From positions 250,409,556 to 250,473,555 of the forward strand of contig NC_080672.1 of assembly GCF_030247195.1 (NCBI RefSeq): a DNA stretch of 64,000 nt, given 5' to 3'. The notes beneath the pieces were generated by a model. It searched no databases and was not told the origin of the DNA. It saw nothing but the letters and a program-made list of their open reading frames with translations. This document shows positions 38,801 to 53,800 of the stretch, piece after piece. The DNA comes from Topomyia yanbarensis (taxonomy: Eukaryota; Arthropoda; Insecta; Diptera; Culicidae). Each line of letters opens with the position of its first letter. Within the stretch, counting starts at the first letter, position 1. The position numbers were made by a program, and so were the translations under genes.

Positions 38801-41800
38801 GTAGCTTGGTCTTTCGAAACATACTGATAAATATTTAAAAAGTTTTATGGTTTTGCAGTAATAATCGAACGAGGGCTCTCATTTGCAGATTGTACCTAAT
38901 GAAAAAAGGCTTTATTTCCACTTGTAAAAGGCTTATTCTACGTGGCATCATGAAAAATTGTATTAAATCGGGTGCACTGAAAAAAAACGCTTGAGCTTTT
39001 CTATTCTAGTGATACTACATCTCACTACGCGCACTATTCTCCATACCTCAGTTCCCGGACATGGGCGAGAAAGCAGAAATTTAGCTAACTAAACCAAAAG
39101 GCATCTGACAATGATCAGCGCGACAATGGTCTTGCCTGAGGGCGGTTAGCTAATGTGATACCATGTATCTCTCTTGATGTGGCTTTATTCACAGTATAGA
39201 GATGGAGTGCAGGTAACACATTGTTCAATCTTTGTTATTTATCCTGTTTTTCAGTAAAATATTCCAAGAAAACTTTTTGGTAAGGAAAGTTTTACTGGTT
39301 GGTCAACATAAACTTGAATGATTCAAAGGGTTTCTGACTAACGATTGAGATGAGGGCTACAACATTACGAAAAAAAATGCCTTGAGTTGAAAAAGAAAAC
39401 GAAAAACAATCAAGACAATCAAATGATGATCGACATTGCATAATCTACCGAATTTCTAAATTTCTCGAAGGTTCATTCAACTCATTCCATGAGGACCGAA
39501 CACGTGAAGCTGCACTATGAATCATAGTCCATTCACAAATTACACAGACATCAACTATGAATATATCAACAGGCTTAGTTATCGAATAAATTACCCACGC
39601 GCAATCAAACAATTTGACAACGAGGTCATCTTAAATTAAATTCAACCAACCAGTATTATCTGAACTTTTAATACTGCTGCTCGTGTTTTCGTCTAGTTCA
39701 GAATTACTCAAACCCAATACAGGGTACTTTATATGACAACTAACTTCTGATGTTATTTCAAGAGAAAGTTCGGTTCTAGATGAGGCACAGAAATATGTTG
39801 ATTAGCTTCATAGATTGGTATAATAGCAATTGGGGATTTGAATTGAGAACCACCAGCCGCCGAGTCAATCGAGTATGGGCAATTTTAGACATTGTTTACT
39901 AACCTAATCTATTGAGTACAAGTTAACATAGATGATAAATAATAGTGACATGAAACTTTGATGACTATGCAGACGTTCTGTGTGAATTCTTCATGTACGG
40001 ACTGCTGAATGGATTTGCGTACATTGACACACTTGATGGAACAATTTTCCAATTTACTAGGTTATTTTTTCAAACTCTATACAACAAACGAAATAAAAGC
40101 GTTCCCTGGAGGGAAGTTGTAATGCAGCAATACGTATTATATGTTTTCGCGTTTCACTCGAATTATGCGCGGTAAGATACGAATGGCGCATTCGTATATA
40201 CACGTGATTCTATGTGTAGATGTATGCATCACCAAAATAAAATGGGTAAAATAAAAAGGGGGAAAACTGTGCCAACATGTTGCGATATTTGGTTTAGTAC
40301 ATTACATTATACTTCGAGCAGTCATTGAAAATTGCGCCAACATCTATCCAATTGCACAAAACATTTTCAGTTAATTACAAAAATAAACGGAAATGTGACG
40401 TCATACGATTAACTTCGTTTGCACCGAGCTGATTGTGTCGTAAGATTGACACGACTTCTCGCCTTTTATAACGAGCGCCAAAGTTAGATCGATTCCAGAT
40501 GTTCTAAATGTAAATGCCATGTGCTCCCAACAAATGACCTCTCGCTGCCCAGATAACCTACAAACAAGCATCGAAGCCGAAATAAGAATTGTTCCTAAAT
40601 AAACATTATTTATCAATAGAGCAAACACAGCAGCAATAGCGGCTGTCGTGTACATAAACGACCCGGAGCCGGGATCTGACTTCCACAACAAGCCATAATT
40701 AATTAATCCGTTCACTTATAGTAGAGTGCATAGCAATAAGAATGAACCGTCTGCACAACACTCGCCTCCAACCAGCAGCTGCGGCCGAATGATCCTCCAG
40801 CAGAAACGCCGGTCGGGGAGTACTTTCAACTTTTTGTTTTCTTTTCCCCTTTCTAACGTCACTCAAGCAGCTCCCCCTGTTCTTACATATATGCAGGAGC
40901 AAAACATGGAATAAATATTTATGTGGATATCCAAGATCCAGCGCTTACAATAAATTCTTCAAAACTTCACCTCGAATACTCTGGGATCAGTTAAGACGTT
41001 TTTCGCTTTCTCCCTTTCACTCTCTGCATCCATCAACAGTAAATAACGCGAGCTAATTATTTTATATCGAGTGTCAACTTCTTCAACCGCAACGACATAT
41101 TTTGTTGTTTTTTGTTATTTTTCAAGTTTTTCATTGCTCAACAATGCTTCCTACTGCGGTTATAAAATAAATGCTGCAGTTCGTCCAATATGTCGCACTC
41201 AGGCCAAGCAGTTGAGTGGAATGGATATATTGTCGCTACGATCGCAACGTGACACAGATTTTCAGAAATAATGTGGGAAGTTTGAGAACAATTAGAAGTG
41301 GTAAAGCACTCGGCATTTGAAGCTGTCTTTTCAACTTGCATTTTCCAACTCAGATGAGAATGTGCGACCTCATACGTTGAATAAGCAGAGGAAAGTAGAT
41401 ATAGACGGACATCTTACTCGTTCATTACTGCATTGCTCGTAAATTGCACACTATTCGCGATTTGAGGTCACATTCATTCATTACAGAATCTTTTATACTG
41501 ATAAAAGTTTATACAAAATAGAATAAATGAGGAGGAATGTGGCCAAAAATCGAAAATTGTGTCAACTCCAATTTAATTAAATTAGTTAATCTATATTGAA
41601 TGCTTATATACTCTAGCTAAGAAAATCTTACAATATCTTAAAAAATATTTTACCAAACTATGTAACACGGATGTTTGAAGTCAATTGTTTACATCTCTTC
41701 TGAAAGTTCATATCAAACATATGTTCATATATGACATTTGAAAACTAAGGAGACCAGGTTTGTATTGGCATAGAGTTATTTTTTTTCCTTTTTTAATAAC

Positions 41801-44800
41801 GACTAAGAGTGAGCCAATTTTAATTTTTTATGTTTTTGACGAACATTCAATTAGCAATGAACTGCTTTTCTAAACTTTCTTCCTTCAACTCCTTGCTCTC
41901 CCTTGAGTACTATGTCTCTTAATATTGAAAAATATACTTCATTGTCCAATCCATTGCTAATTGAATGTCTTTAAAAACATAAAAAACCTGCTTTAATCCA
42001 CCTAGCGGTGTAATTGTGCCTTTCTCAATCATAACACGAGAATTTTTCGCGATATTTATAATCATTAAAAGCTTTCAAATGAACATATTACATTTTTATT
42101 ATACATGACATGACAACTATATACAAGAAACGAAATCAATATTCGTGTTCGAAAATTTTGCAAAAGAAAAAAACAGCCCCGGTACTATTGAATTGAAAAG
42201 AGGTGCGAAATCGGCAAAGTCCCAAAAAGGCGATTTTTATAAAAAAATAATTTCGCGATAACATGACATCTCGACGTTTCATGCATTTTAAAAATGTTTG
42301 GCATCAAAAATACGAATTCGATTTCTGAAATTTCATGTATTTCCCACATTAAAAAATATGTTGAGTTCCGGCTTATATGGGAATTTTTTATGTGACCGGA
42401 CGGTTTAGTCTATTTTTCCGGACCCATTTAAGCGATCCTTACGAAATTTTATATACATCTGTGGAGATATTATAGCTATCATTTGGGACTAAGTTTGTGA
42501 AACCAATCCAACCATTTTCGGGAAACTGATGTTTAAAATTTAAGTTGTTTGAGACATTTTAGCGAAATTTTTACCTTTTTTTCTTTCATCGAAGTATCGG
42601 TTTGAATCGCAATTTGCTATGTGATCGTACGCCACAACCCGTAACTCCGGAACCGGAAGTCGGATTGGGATGAAATTTAATAGCCATTCACGGGTGCGCA
42701 ACACCTTTAATTTGAGTTTGGTTGAATCGGTCTACCCATCTCCGAGAAACCGATATGACTGTTATGCAGAATTTATATACTTCCGCCGGGGCTTCCGGAA
42801 CCGATGATGGTGGCCAAAGAGACTTTGAAGGGCTGTTAGTGACCTAATACTACAAATCGAAGTAGTTGTCACCTTTATACTTTCATTGTAGAATTAATTA
42901 AAATCGACATTTTCTGCGTGTAATTCCGGGACCGGAAGTCGGAACCATTAGAAATTAAATAGCAGCCTATGGGAATGTTGTACCTTTCATTTGAGACAAA
43001 GTTTGTCAAAATCGGTTCAGCCATCACTGAGAAAAATGAGTGACATTTTTGGTCACATACACACACATACACACATACATACACACACATATATACACTA
43101 GGGTGGGACAAAAAATAGATTCCAGCTCCGAGCAACTTTTTAGGTACCATTTGGGTCCTAGAACAACTGTGCAAATTCTTAGCTCGATCGGTGAAACTAT
43201 AATTTTGCGCCCACTGTTTAAAGTTTACATGAGATTTTGTATGGGAAAGTAAACTTTTACAAAATAATTCCTCCAGGAGTCGCCCATTACTTCTTAAAAA
43301 TATATCGTTATGTGGTTTCTATAGGAAATTTAACGAAGAAAAAAAGTCTAGAAAACCACGAAACGATCTGATGCTTGAGAAAAAAGTTATTAACCAGAAA
43401 CCGATTGATGCTCTGACGATTGATAAAATATTCATTTTTTCTAGCACCACTGCTGTTGGTTGTCCAATTATACGCAATTTTGTTTTAATCCTCTCTTAAC
43501 GTATCTAAATCGTTTATCTATACTATTTGGCCACTTCGCAAGATTTTGAGGGAAAAATTGAGGCTTCTTTTGTACATAATAAGAGAAAGTTAAAATTTTT
43601 GTATATAATAAAACCGTCAGAAGCAGTGATGCTATGAAAAGTGAAATTTTCATCAATCTTCAGGGCATCAATCGGCATTTGCTTAATAACTTTTTCCACA
43701 AGCATCAGATCGTTTCGCAGTCTTCTAGACTTTGTTTCCTTGACAAATTTTCTATAAAAATCAGACATCTGTTTATTTTTAGAAGATAACGGACGACTCT
43801 TGGAAGAATTAATGTGCAAAAGACAATTTCCCCATAGGAAATCCCATGTAAACTTTAAACAGTGGGCGCAAAAATATAGTTTCACCGATCGAGCTAAAAA
43901 TTTGCAGAGTTGTTCTGGGAGCTAAATGGGACCCAAAAAGTTACTCGGAGCCAAAATTTATTTTTTTCATATAACCATGTCCCACTCTAATATACACACA
44001 TACATTCACACGCACAGACATTTGTCGAACTCGACGAACTGAATCGAATGGTACATGTCACTCGGTCCTACGGGCCTCCGTTAAAAATCGGTTTACAGAG
44101 CGATTGCAATACCTTTCTCTTGAGAAAGGCAAAAAGTGAAAGAATCATTAAATTTGCATTGAATTTGGAGGTAATTGGAATACGCCAAATGATCGTGTTT
44201 AGCACGGTGTCCATTAGCGTATGGTAAAGCCACAGATACAACAATGGAATGTAAGTAGAGGAATTGTGGTTAAAACCGACACCTTAAGTTTAACCCTTTT
44301 TCTGAGTTACCACTAAACTAATATAATTATAGCTTCTACACAGAATTTTTCTTTAGAAATTTTTTAACAAGGTCTAATTTTGTCAGCGCTTCAAATATTT
44401 AATTAGCATTAAAAATTATTGGCATCAAAACTTGGAAAAAAATGACTTCTTCCAGGCACTGCGGGTTAGTGTGATAATAGTGTAATTGAAGTGCCACATA
44501 GACTCGCAGCCCTTTGTAATGAATCACAGGCATCCACAACCATCTAAACAGCGTGTCGGTCTTACCCCAACAGCGAACATTTTATAAAAAATATTGAATA
44601 GCCCAAACGTCTTCAATAAATCCAGTTGATCATACTAATTTGAAAAGCTTTTGTTCTGTCAAAATCTTGAAATCTACCAACAAGATCTAATATCCAGACA
44701 AGTATGAAAGCAGCTATCGCATGTTTTTTTTTTCATTTTTATGACATTTGACGTACTAATATAAATCCAACTTGTCTTCAAATGCTCTACATAATCGTAC

Positions 44801-47800
44801 TAACAATAAACTGTCATTATCAAATGAATAACAATTTGATTTCTACGGAATGTTATGAGGTGTCGGTTTTACCCGTAATCCTCTACAAACATCACTTTAT
44901 TTCAATCCATAAGACTATTCGCACAGAAGCGTGGGTATTAGCAATACTTCTAAGCTCCATCACAGCACGACACCGCACAGGCGGTAAGCAAACATGTTGG
45001 GAAATGGAAATAGTTTCGGATAGCGTATACGCATATTTGGTAACTTGTTCCAACGTTTCTATTCACAGAAAGGAAGCAAAACAAGAAAAGGAAATTCTAC
45101 ATTAATTTTAATTCGACGCGCAGAAATTTTTTATTTTAAATAAAATTATATTGTCCGTGCTTTTCCAAAGCCTAAATGAGACTTGATGATTATTTTTCGT
45201 TGCAGCAATATTTGTAGCGCTATTAGACGCACGATTCGTCGCAATGCTTTTCTTATGGAATGAATGACACTTCAAAAAGTGGTGCAATTTTGTGTAAAAC
45301 ATATGTAAACCTAAAACTTTAGAAGCACAATTTTTAATCAGTTTTATTGATAATCAGTTCATCTAATAATTTGTACATGTTAAATTTGGGTAATATATAC
45401 TTTCGACGTTATTTATTAGCAAATGCGCCAATTCAATTCGTCGCCTCAACATGATTGAATAGCGCGCTTCCAATAAAAAGTACAACAGATCGAACTCTAT
45501 AAATAATTTTTTTTTTCATACGTTTATTTGACACGGCATTTGCAATAGCTTTTTACGCCAGTTTCTTTTTTTTACATAGCACGTTACAAAAATCCTTAAG
45601 ACTAATTTTAACTATACTAGTACTTTGTCTAAAACTAACACTGAAATCACTTTATTGTTTGCTTTTTTCCTTACATTGTTGTATTTCATACTGATCTAGT
45701 ATTTTCGGGTGTATTTATTTACTTTTTTTCTGTTATTGTCTAAATTTAAAAACTAAATATTCTAGGACCCTTTAATTGGTGAATGATTAGCCTTGGATGA
45801 GAGTATGAGGAGATGAATTTAATTAAATTTTGACAGACGCTGTTTTTAGAAAATGATAGATAAGTTCCATGTATAGAGGATCGCGATACGCCAGGATGTC
45901 TCTAACAGGAACATGGATTGGTCTTCCTCGGACTTGTAAAGAATCTACTAATTGTGATCTGGCTTCACGATATTCAGTGCAGGACCAAACAACATGCTCA
46001 ATGTCATGGTAACCTTCTCCACAAGCACAATGATTACCCTCAGCGAGCCCAATACGACGGAGATGCGCATCTAAAGTATAATGATTGGACATGAGCCTAG
46101 ACATCACACGGATGAAGTCCCGACTTACATCCAATCCTTTGAACCATGCCTTCGTTGATACTTTAGGGGTAATTGAGTGTAGCCATCGTCCCATATCTCC
46201 ATTGTCCCAAGATGTTTGCCAACTAGCAAGTGTCCTCTGTCGAGAAGCGCTATAAAATTCATTGTAAGCGATGGGTCTTTCATATATTTCACCATCTAGT
46301 GCACCAATCTTGGCTAAATTATCAGCTTTCTCATTGCCCGCAATAGAGCAATGGGCGGGGAGCCACACTAGGGTAAATTTATAACATTTTCTTGTCAGGT
46401 TACTCAGAGATTCTCGTATCTTCCCCAAAAAGAATGGATCGTGATTATCAATCCTCTTTGAGCGTAGAGCTGCAATTGTGCTGAGACTATCAGTGAGGAT
46501 AAAGTAATGGTTCGGGGGTAAAGTATTAATTATTTGCAAACTATAGTGAACTGCTGCTAGTTCCGCTATATAAACAGAGGCGGGTTCTGCAAGTTTGAGA
46601 GAAATTGAAAAATTATTGTTGAAAATACCGAAACCAGTGGCCTCACTGATTCGTGACCCATCAGTGTAAAACATTTTAAGGCAGTCTATGTGTTGATATT
46701 TACTTGTGAATATTTTAGGGATCTCCCGCGAGCGTAGATGACCCGGAATTCCACGAATCTCTGCTTGCATGGACGTGTCGAAGAATAAAGTGGATTCAGG
46801 AATATCTAGTATATTGACGTATGTGGGAACATACCTAGCAGGCGTTATTTCTTGTGACATGACTGTCATGAATCTGGTTTGGGGTTGAAGCTCGACAAGT
46901 CTTTCAAAATTTTCAATTACCAGTGGGTTCATAACCTCACATCGAATAAGTAAACGAGAAGAGAGATCCCAGAATCGGTCTTTTAAAGGAAGAACTCCCG
47001 CTAGTACTTCAAGACTCATCGTATGGGTCGACTGCATGCAACCTAAGGCAATTCGTAAACAGCGATACTGTATCCGTTCCAGTTTAATAATGTGAGTGTT
47101 CGCAGCTGAACGGAAACAGATGCACCCATATTCCATTACTGAAGGTATTGTTGTTTGATACAATCTTATCATGTCACTTGGATGAGAACCCCACCATGAT
47201 CCAGTTATTGTTCGCAGAAAATTTATACTTTGTTGGCATTTCGTTATTAGATACCTAATGTGGCCTCCCCATGTGCCTTTAGAATCGAACCAAATTCCAA
47301 GGTATTTAAAAGTCAGGACTTGGGCTATCGTTCTACCAACCAACTGAAGCTGAAGCTGAGCTGGATCACGCTTCCTTGAAAAAACAACCAACTCTGTTTT
47401 CTCCGTAGAGAAATCGATGCCTAACTTCAAAGCCCAACTTGATAAATTATCCAAACTATCTTGCAGTGGTTGTTGTAAATTTAAGGCTTTTGGTCCTGTA
47501 ACAGAAACCACGCCATCATCTGCAAGTTGCCTTAGAGTGCATGGGCTGACAATACAATTATCAATATCATTCACGTAAAAATTGTAGAGAAGGGGGCTTA
47601 AACAAGAAACTTGTGGGAGGCCCATGTAACTTATTCTGAATGTTGCCAAATCGCCATATGAAAAATGCATGTTCCTTTCTGACAATAAGTTGTATAAATA
47701 ATTATTTAATATTGGTGAAAGACCACATTGATGTAGTTTCTCTGAGAGAACATCAATGGAAACAGAGTCGAATGCTCCTTTTATGTCTAAGAACACAGAC

Positions 47801-50800
47801 GCCATTTGTTCTTTTTTTGCGTAAGCTAGTTGGATTTCTGACGAAAGTAGCGCCAGACAATCATTCGTTCCCTTTCCCCTCCGAAAACCAAACTGGGTAT
47901 CTGATAGCAAGCCGTTCGCCTCAACCCAATTGTCGAGACGTCGTAAGATAATTTTTTCCAACAATTTCCTGATGCAGGATAACATTGCAATCGGTCGATA
48001 CGAGTTATGATCGGAGGCTGGTTTTCCCGGTTTTGGAATAGCGATAACTCTCACTTGTCTCCAGTCGTGCGGGACAATGTTCTGCTCAAGAAGCTTATTG
48101 AATAAATTCAACAAGCGTCTTTTTGCTAGGTCAGGCAGATTCTTCACCAAGTTGAATTTAATTCTGTCTAGTCCCGGAGCATTATTGTTGCATGAGTGGA
48201 GTGCAATTGAGAATTCCATCATTGTCAAAGGCGAATCTATGAAATCGTTACTTGTGGGAGCATCGCGAGTGATTTTCTGCGCAGGAGCAGAATCGGGACA
48301 AATTTTCTTGGCAAAATTAAATATCCAACGATTCGAAAAATCTTCGCTTTCATTAGTCACGTTTCGATTCCTCATTCTTCTGGCTGTGTTCCAAAGAGTA
48401 CTCATTGATGTTTCTCTTGACAAGCCATTAACGAAGTGTCTCCAATAACTAGATTTTTTGGCACGACGTATACTGTCAAATTTGTTTTGCAAAATGAAAT
48501 AATTTTCAAAGTTCTCACGTATACCCCCTTTCTGTTTCATAATTTCTTTGTAGGCAACTTGTTTAGCTTCATATGCATCAGAGCACTCTTTGTCCCACCA
48601 AGGATTAGGGGGCCGTCTATTTATTGTCATTCCAGGATTGCATTTCGTTTGGGCTTGTTCTGCTGCTTCAATAATTAAACCCGCTAGGAATTCATATTCT
48701 TCGGTAGGGGGTAGCTCTTCTGTCGAAGCAAGAGAAGTGGAAATTAATGTTTCGTATGTTTTCCAATCAATATTTCGTGTTAAGTCATAAGGAACATTGA
48801 TTGAATTCGTAAGGCCTAATTCACTGTTAATTGAAACAACGATTGGCAAATGATCGCTACCGTGAGGATCAGGTACAACCTTCCACGTGCAATCTAACCG
48901 AAGTGATGTCGAGCACAGAGATAGGTCTAATGCACTTGGACGTGCAGGAGGTCTGGGGATGCGTGTTGTTTCGCCAGTATTTAAAACTGTCATATTAAAT
49001 TCGTCACAAACATTGTAAATCAAAGAGGATCGATTATCATTGTAGAGGGAACCCCACAATACTCCGTGCGAGTTGAAGTCTCCCAGTATCAGACGCGGAG
49101 CAGCCATGGATTCCACTACCTCAAAAATTTGACGTTGTCCAATTTGAACTTTGGGAGGTATATATATAGAAGCGATAGACATGTCTTTGCCTTTAATGTT
49201 CGTTTGGACAGCTACAGCCTCAATGCCCGCAAACAAGGGGATGTTAATTCTATAGAAAGAATAGCACTTTTTAATTCCTAGAAGCACTCCTCCATACGGG
49301 GTGTCTCGGTCTAGGCGAATAATGTTGAAATCATTTAAGTTGAAATTAATGTTTGAGGTAAGCCATGTTTCACATAGAGCAAAAGCATCGCATTTTAAAT
49401 TATGCAGTAAAATTTTTAAGGAATCAATTTTAGGTATGATACTTCTGCAATTCCACTGTAAAACAGTGATGGAATCTTTCATTGGAGGAGGTGAATTACC
49501 CATTGAAAGATACAATCGCTGCAAGGATGGGCCATTGAGCAATCAGCTGCTCTAAAAATGTTCTAATTGTTGGGAGGAAAGCTGAAAGTATACTCTTTAG
49601 TGGTTCAGAAATATTGAATGCTTTAAAAATCCAATCAACAATTTCAGAAAATTTCAATAATCCTACCCCCGGCTGAGGTTCAGAGGTAGTCGAAATTTTA
49701 TTATTTCCAGTAATGGTGTTCTGTTTGGATTGTACGTTCCCAAAACCGGGCGGAATTGATTTCGGTTTTGAATCGGAATTTTTCGGTTTTGGGCGCAGTT
49801 TATCTATTGGTGGAGAAATTTTAAGGCCCTTTCTTGACAGCTTGGGAAAAGAAGACTGTTTTCTTTTTCTGGAATTTCCGGGTAAAACAAATGATGTACC
49901 TTCGCACGCTGCGTCAGAGTCAGACTGTTCCGAAAATAGAGATGCGTAAGTGTTTTCTAAGAAGATGGGTTTAGGGGTAGCATTTTTCAACATTTCTGCA
50001 TAGGAGCGCTTAGACCTCTCCTTCAAGGATCGTTTAATTTTATCCTCACGCAATTTATAAATGGGGCATGCAGGGAGCTCATGTGAGTTTTCTCCGCACA
50101 TTAAACATTTTTCTGAATTTTCATTGCATGTATCCTCTTGATGAGAACCCCCACATTTGCCACACCGTGCCTTATTGGAACAGTAAGTGGCTGTGTGGCC
50201 AAGCTGTTTGCAATTAAGGCAATTCATTATACGAGGGATAAAAAGGCGAACAGGGAGACGAATCTTATCGATAATGACATAGTTGGGCAGCGCAGACCCA
50301 GCGAAAGTCACTCGAAATGAGTCAGACAGTCGATAAACTTTTTTATCTCCTTCGTGTGATACTGAATGCAATTGCTTGCATTCAAGTATTTTTACGTCTT
50401 TAAGTATGGTGTCTTTGAAACGACCAACCCCATGCTTAACTAAGTCATCAACAGTCAAACTCGATTCTGTGATGACCCCATCAATTTCAATTTCCTTTGA
50501 AGGAATATACGCTCTATACTCACGCGTAAAAAGCTCGCAAGAAACAATTGCATTGGCTTGTTTGAGACTACCAACGACAATGCGTATTTTATCTTTATTG
50601 ACTTTGACGATCTCTTTTACATCCGAGAATCGCGAAGTCAAATCTTTAGAAATTTGAATAATATTTAGCGCCTTTACTTTACGCCTAATAAATACAATCC
50701 ATGGTCCCGTTGACGACTCTGGGTAAATTTTAATTCTAGTCGGATTTACATTTTCAGCATAAGGCTTAGGGGGAGGGTCTGTTACTCGTTCTCCCATCTC

Positions 50801-53800
50801 TTCATCCATTTTACCTAGCAAGAAAAACTATCACAAAAAGGAATGAAAAATATACCTGTTATACCTGTAGAACACACCTCATGTGTTACGTTGTAAACTC
50901 GGTGCCCGTTGTTTGACAATGTGACACTTGCTGTCCTTCTTCGTCGCGTTGCTTCTTCAGTAGAGAAATAGTCCTACCTGCAACACTTCAAAACTCTCTC
51001 CGATTAAGCTGCTCGTCGGTATCACCACCACAAGCGCGCTCTCTCCGTTTCCACCACCTCGGTAGACAAATGTGGCTACCTGTGGCTTGCTGCGAAAATC
51101 CCACTGTCGATGCGGCACTTTTCGGTGCCACTTGTTTTCCTTATTAGTCGTACCACTTCTGCGGTAGACAAATAGAGCAAATGGGTCTACCTGTGACGCT
51201 TCCCCTCTCGTCGATTAGAATTGCCCGACGACACCAATACAATATATTTTTTCTGTGTGTACAGGCACGATCACTGTCGATTTCTGCCACCGCGGTAGGC
51301 AAATTCGTCTACCCGCGGTTTGCTGTCAAAACACCACTTGTCGAGGATGCCGTTGACCACGCCTCCGACGTATCAACTGTCGACTCATACTTAACAAACT
51401 GGTCTCTCTCTCCCACAATAACGCATACAGCGTCTCGCACTCCGTCACTCTCTCGAGAACAAAACCTTCCACCTGGAGGCACAACCGTCTCGGTCGGTTG
51501 CAAAAACTGTTATGAACTCTATAAATAATATTATTGGTTGGGAATCAATCAATTTATTGAATTTAATAAAAAAAAAACAGTTTTAATCCACCTAGTGGTG
51601 CAATTGTGCCTTTCTCATTTATCCAAACTACGATTCCATGGCTGGTTATGTTTAATATAATGGTGGAACTGTCTATTAGATATTCAGTGCGATTTACACA
51701 TACGTTTTCAACTTGTTAAGAAATTTTAAATTAGTTTGTCAACTCAAAATCATTTCAAACCAAATTTTTCACTGGTTTTTCAGACCCACTAGGAAAGTTT
51801 ATTCTAGAGAATTAGAAAATTTTATTCGCGTGGAGGGGTACCTGATGAGGGAAGGGCGGTTTAGGGAAGGGTGGTGAGTGATGCGGGGGGGGGGGTGCCC
51901 CTCACCGTATCCCCCTAACTACGACACTGTTAAAATACAGAAAACCTATGTAAGACCAAAAAAATAGGTTGACGATGTTCAGAGTGATAACCTGTAGAGT
52001 GTATAACCTTTCTATAGGAGAAAGGCAAAAATGTGAATTTGCTGTGCGTCCGCACTCTTAAACCCGTAACTCCGGAACTCGGAATTTAATGAAATTCAAT
52101 AGCAGCCTATGGGAACGTTGTACCTTTCATTTGAGACTAAGTTCGATGAAATCGGTTCAGCCATCTCCGAGTAACCGATGTGCTTATTTTTGGTCACATA
52201 CATACATACATACATACAAACATACATACGCACACACAGTCATTTGCCGAATTAGACGAACTGAGTGGAATGGTATATGACAGACGTCCCTCCGGGCCGG
52301 GATTAGGTTGACGATGTTCAGAGTGATTGCATTACCTTTCTATAAAAGAAAGGCAAAAATATAGTTTCAATAAAACATATTATAGTTCTTCTTTTCAATA
52401 AAAGTTTAACTGAAATTAAAACGGAATTATTGAAATCGAAAGTTTATTGTTGTTTTAATGACATGTTCTGAATACATATCATTAAAACAACAATAAACTT
52501 TTGATCCTCCATTTACAGCAATTATTTTGTTGTTTGAAGCAATAAACAGTATTTATTTGTATTCCCTAACACATACTTTTGGTTATGCTGTAAGTTTCTT
52601 GTGTGGAAGTAAAAATGAATGCATCGAAGCAAGGAAGATGTAGCATTATGTCAAGCATGGCATGATGTGTCCCAAGATCTTATTGATGGGACAAATCGAA
52701 AAACCAAAAATCTGCACGGAATGTATAAGGAAACAATGCGTGTACATTCGCAAAGCTGCAATAGAATAAATGACCACATCTCTTTCGTTCCACTATATTT
52801 TCAATTTATCAGGCTTTTGCAGTGATGCGATCAATTGAATCGCTCTTAAACAACACTAAAACGATGGAATTTGAGACTTTGACGTTGTCGAATTAGTACG
52901 ATATTCCCCTAATGGAATCTATTGGTTCGAGGGCAGTGACGCTAACAAGAAGCGGAATATTTTTGATTCAGAAGCTGACCAATGCCGGAATACTTTTAGC
53001 TAGGGTTACCGTCCTTATTTTAAAGGGCATGTCCTTAGTTTCGATGATTTTGGGAAGCAGCGATGATTTCTTCAAGCATTATTTCAAATGTTCTTAATTT
53101 CAAACTCAATCCATGGCATATTTCATAAAGTTATCTTAAAATTTCAGTTTTATGTGATCACAAAACATTATCAAGACAGATATATTCGAATTGAATGAAT
53201 AATATTTAACAATAAAAGATAGATGGGCTAGTTCTTTGGAATTAGCGCATCGGCGATGAAAAAGTTTGTTACCAAAAGCATATGTTTGGTTCAAATGATA
53301 CACTACATCAACTCGCTCCAAAATTGTCCAAAATACACTACATCAACTCGCTCCAAATTTTACCCCAAGGGCCTAATATTTATTTTTCAATGTAGATCCA
53401 TCTGAAGTTTAATGTGGACACAATTTAAGAGGATTCTAATGCATACACCCTAAGCAACGGATTCAAATGAGGGAAGTGAAAAGTATTTATTTATTTTTAC
53501 CGTTCCCAGCAAACCAGCAATCGTATATAAAAGTTTACAATAAATTACAAATAATGACAGACTAAATCAAAATTACAAATAGTGCAAGCAAAAATTATGT
53601 TTTGTTGTAAAAAGTTCACATAAAATGCAAATCTGTGATCGAAATACAATGTTGACTTGAAGTTATTTATTAGTCCACTACAACTTAAAACAAAATTGTA
53701 CATGCGGAATAGTAAAGACAATTTTGAAACATTCTATAGAAATTAATTTGCAATTGGATTAAACTGCAAAATCGTTCAAAAAATAGTCACCTCCTTATAG

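Larger units (their letters stand above)
45508..51513 (-). mobile_element. Full-length I-clade non-LTR retrotransposon
   Basis: The element is 6.0 kb in antisense orientation inside the wunen-like intron. It is flanked by a perfect 16 bp target duplication GAACTCTATAAATAAT (45492-45507 and 51514-51529). The 5' UTR is 50822-51513, followed by ORF1 (50821-49496), ORF2 (49503 or 49542 to 45823), a 3' UTR of about 315 bp and an A tail of about ten residues (45508-45517 as T). The protein domain order (endonuclease, RT, RNase H, terminal CCHC) and the Gag-like ORF1 with three zinc knuckles fit the I clade. Both ORFs are open over their full length and the duplication is exact, so insertion is recent. 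Confidence 0.93.

Noticed and set aside
47640..50657. Plus-strand frames opposite ORF1 and ORF2
   Set aside because: They are shadows of the retrotransposon ORFs.
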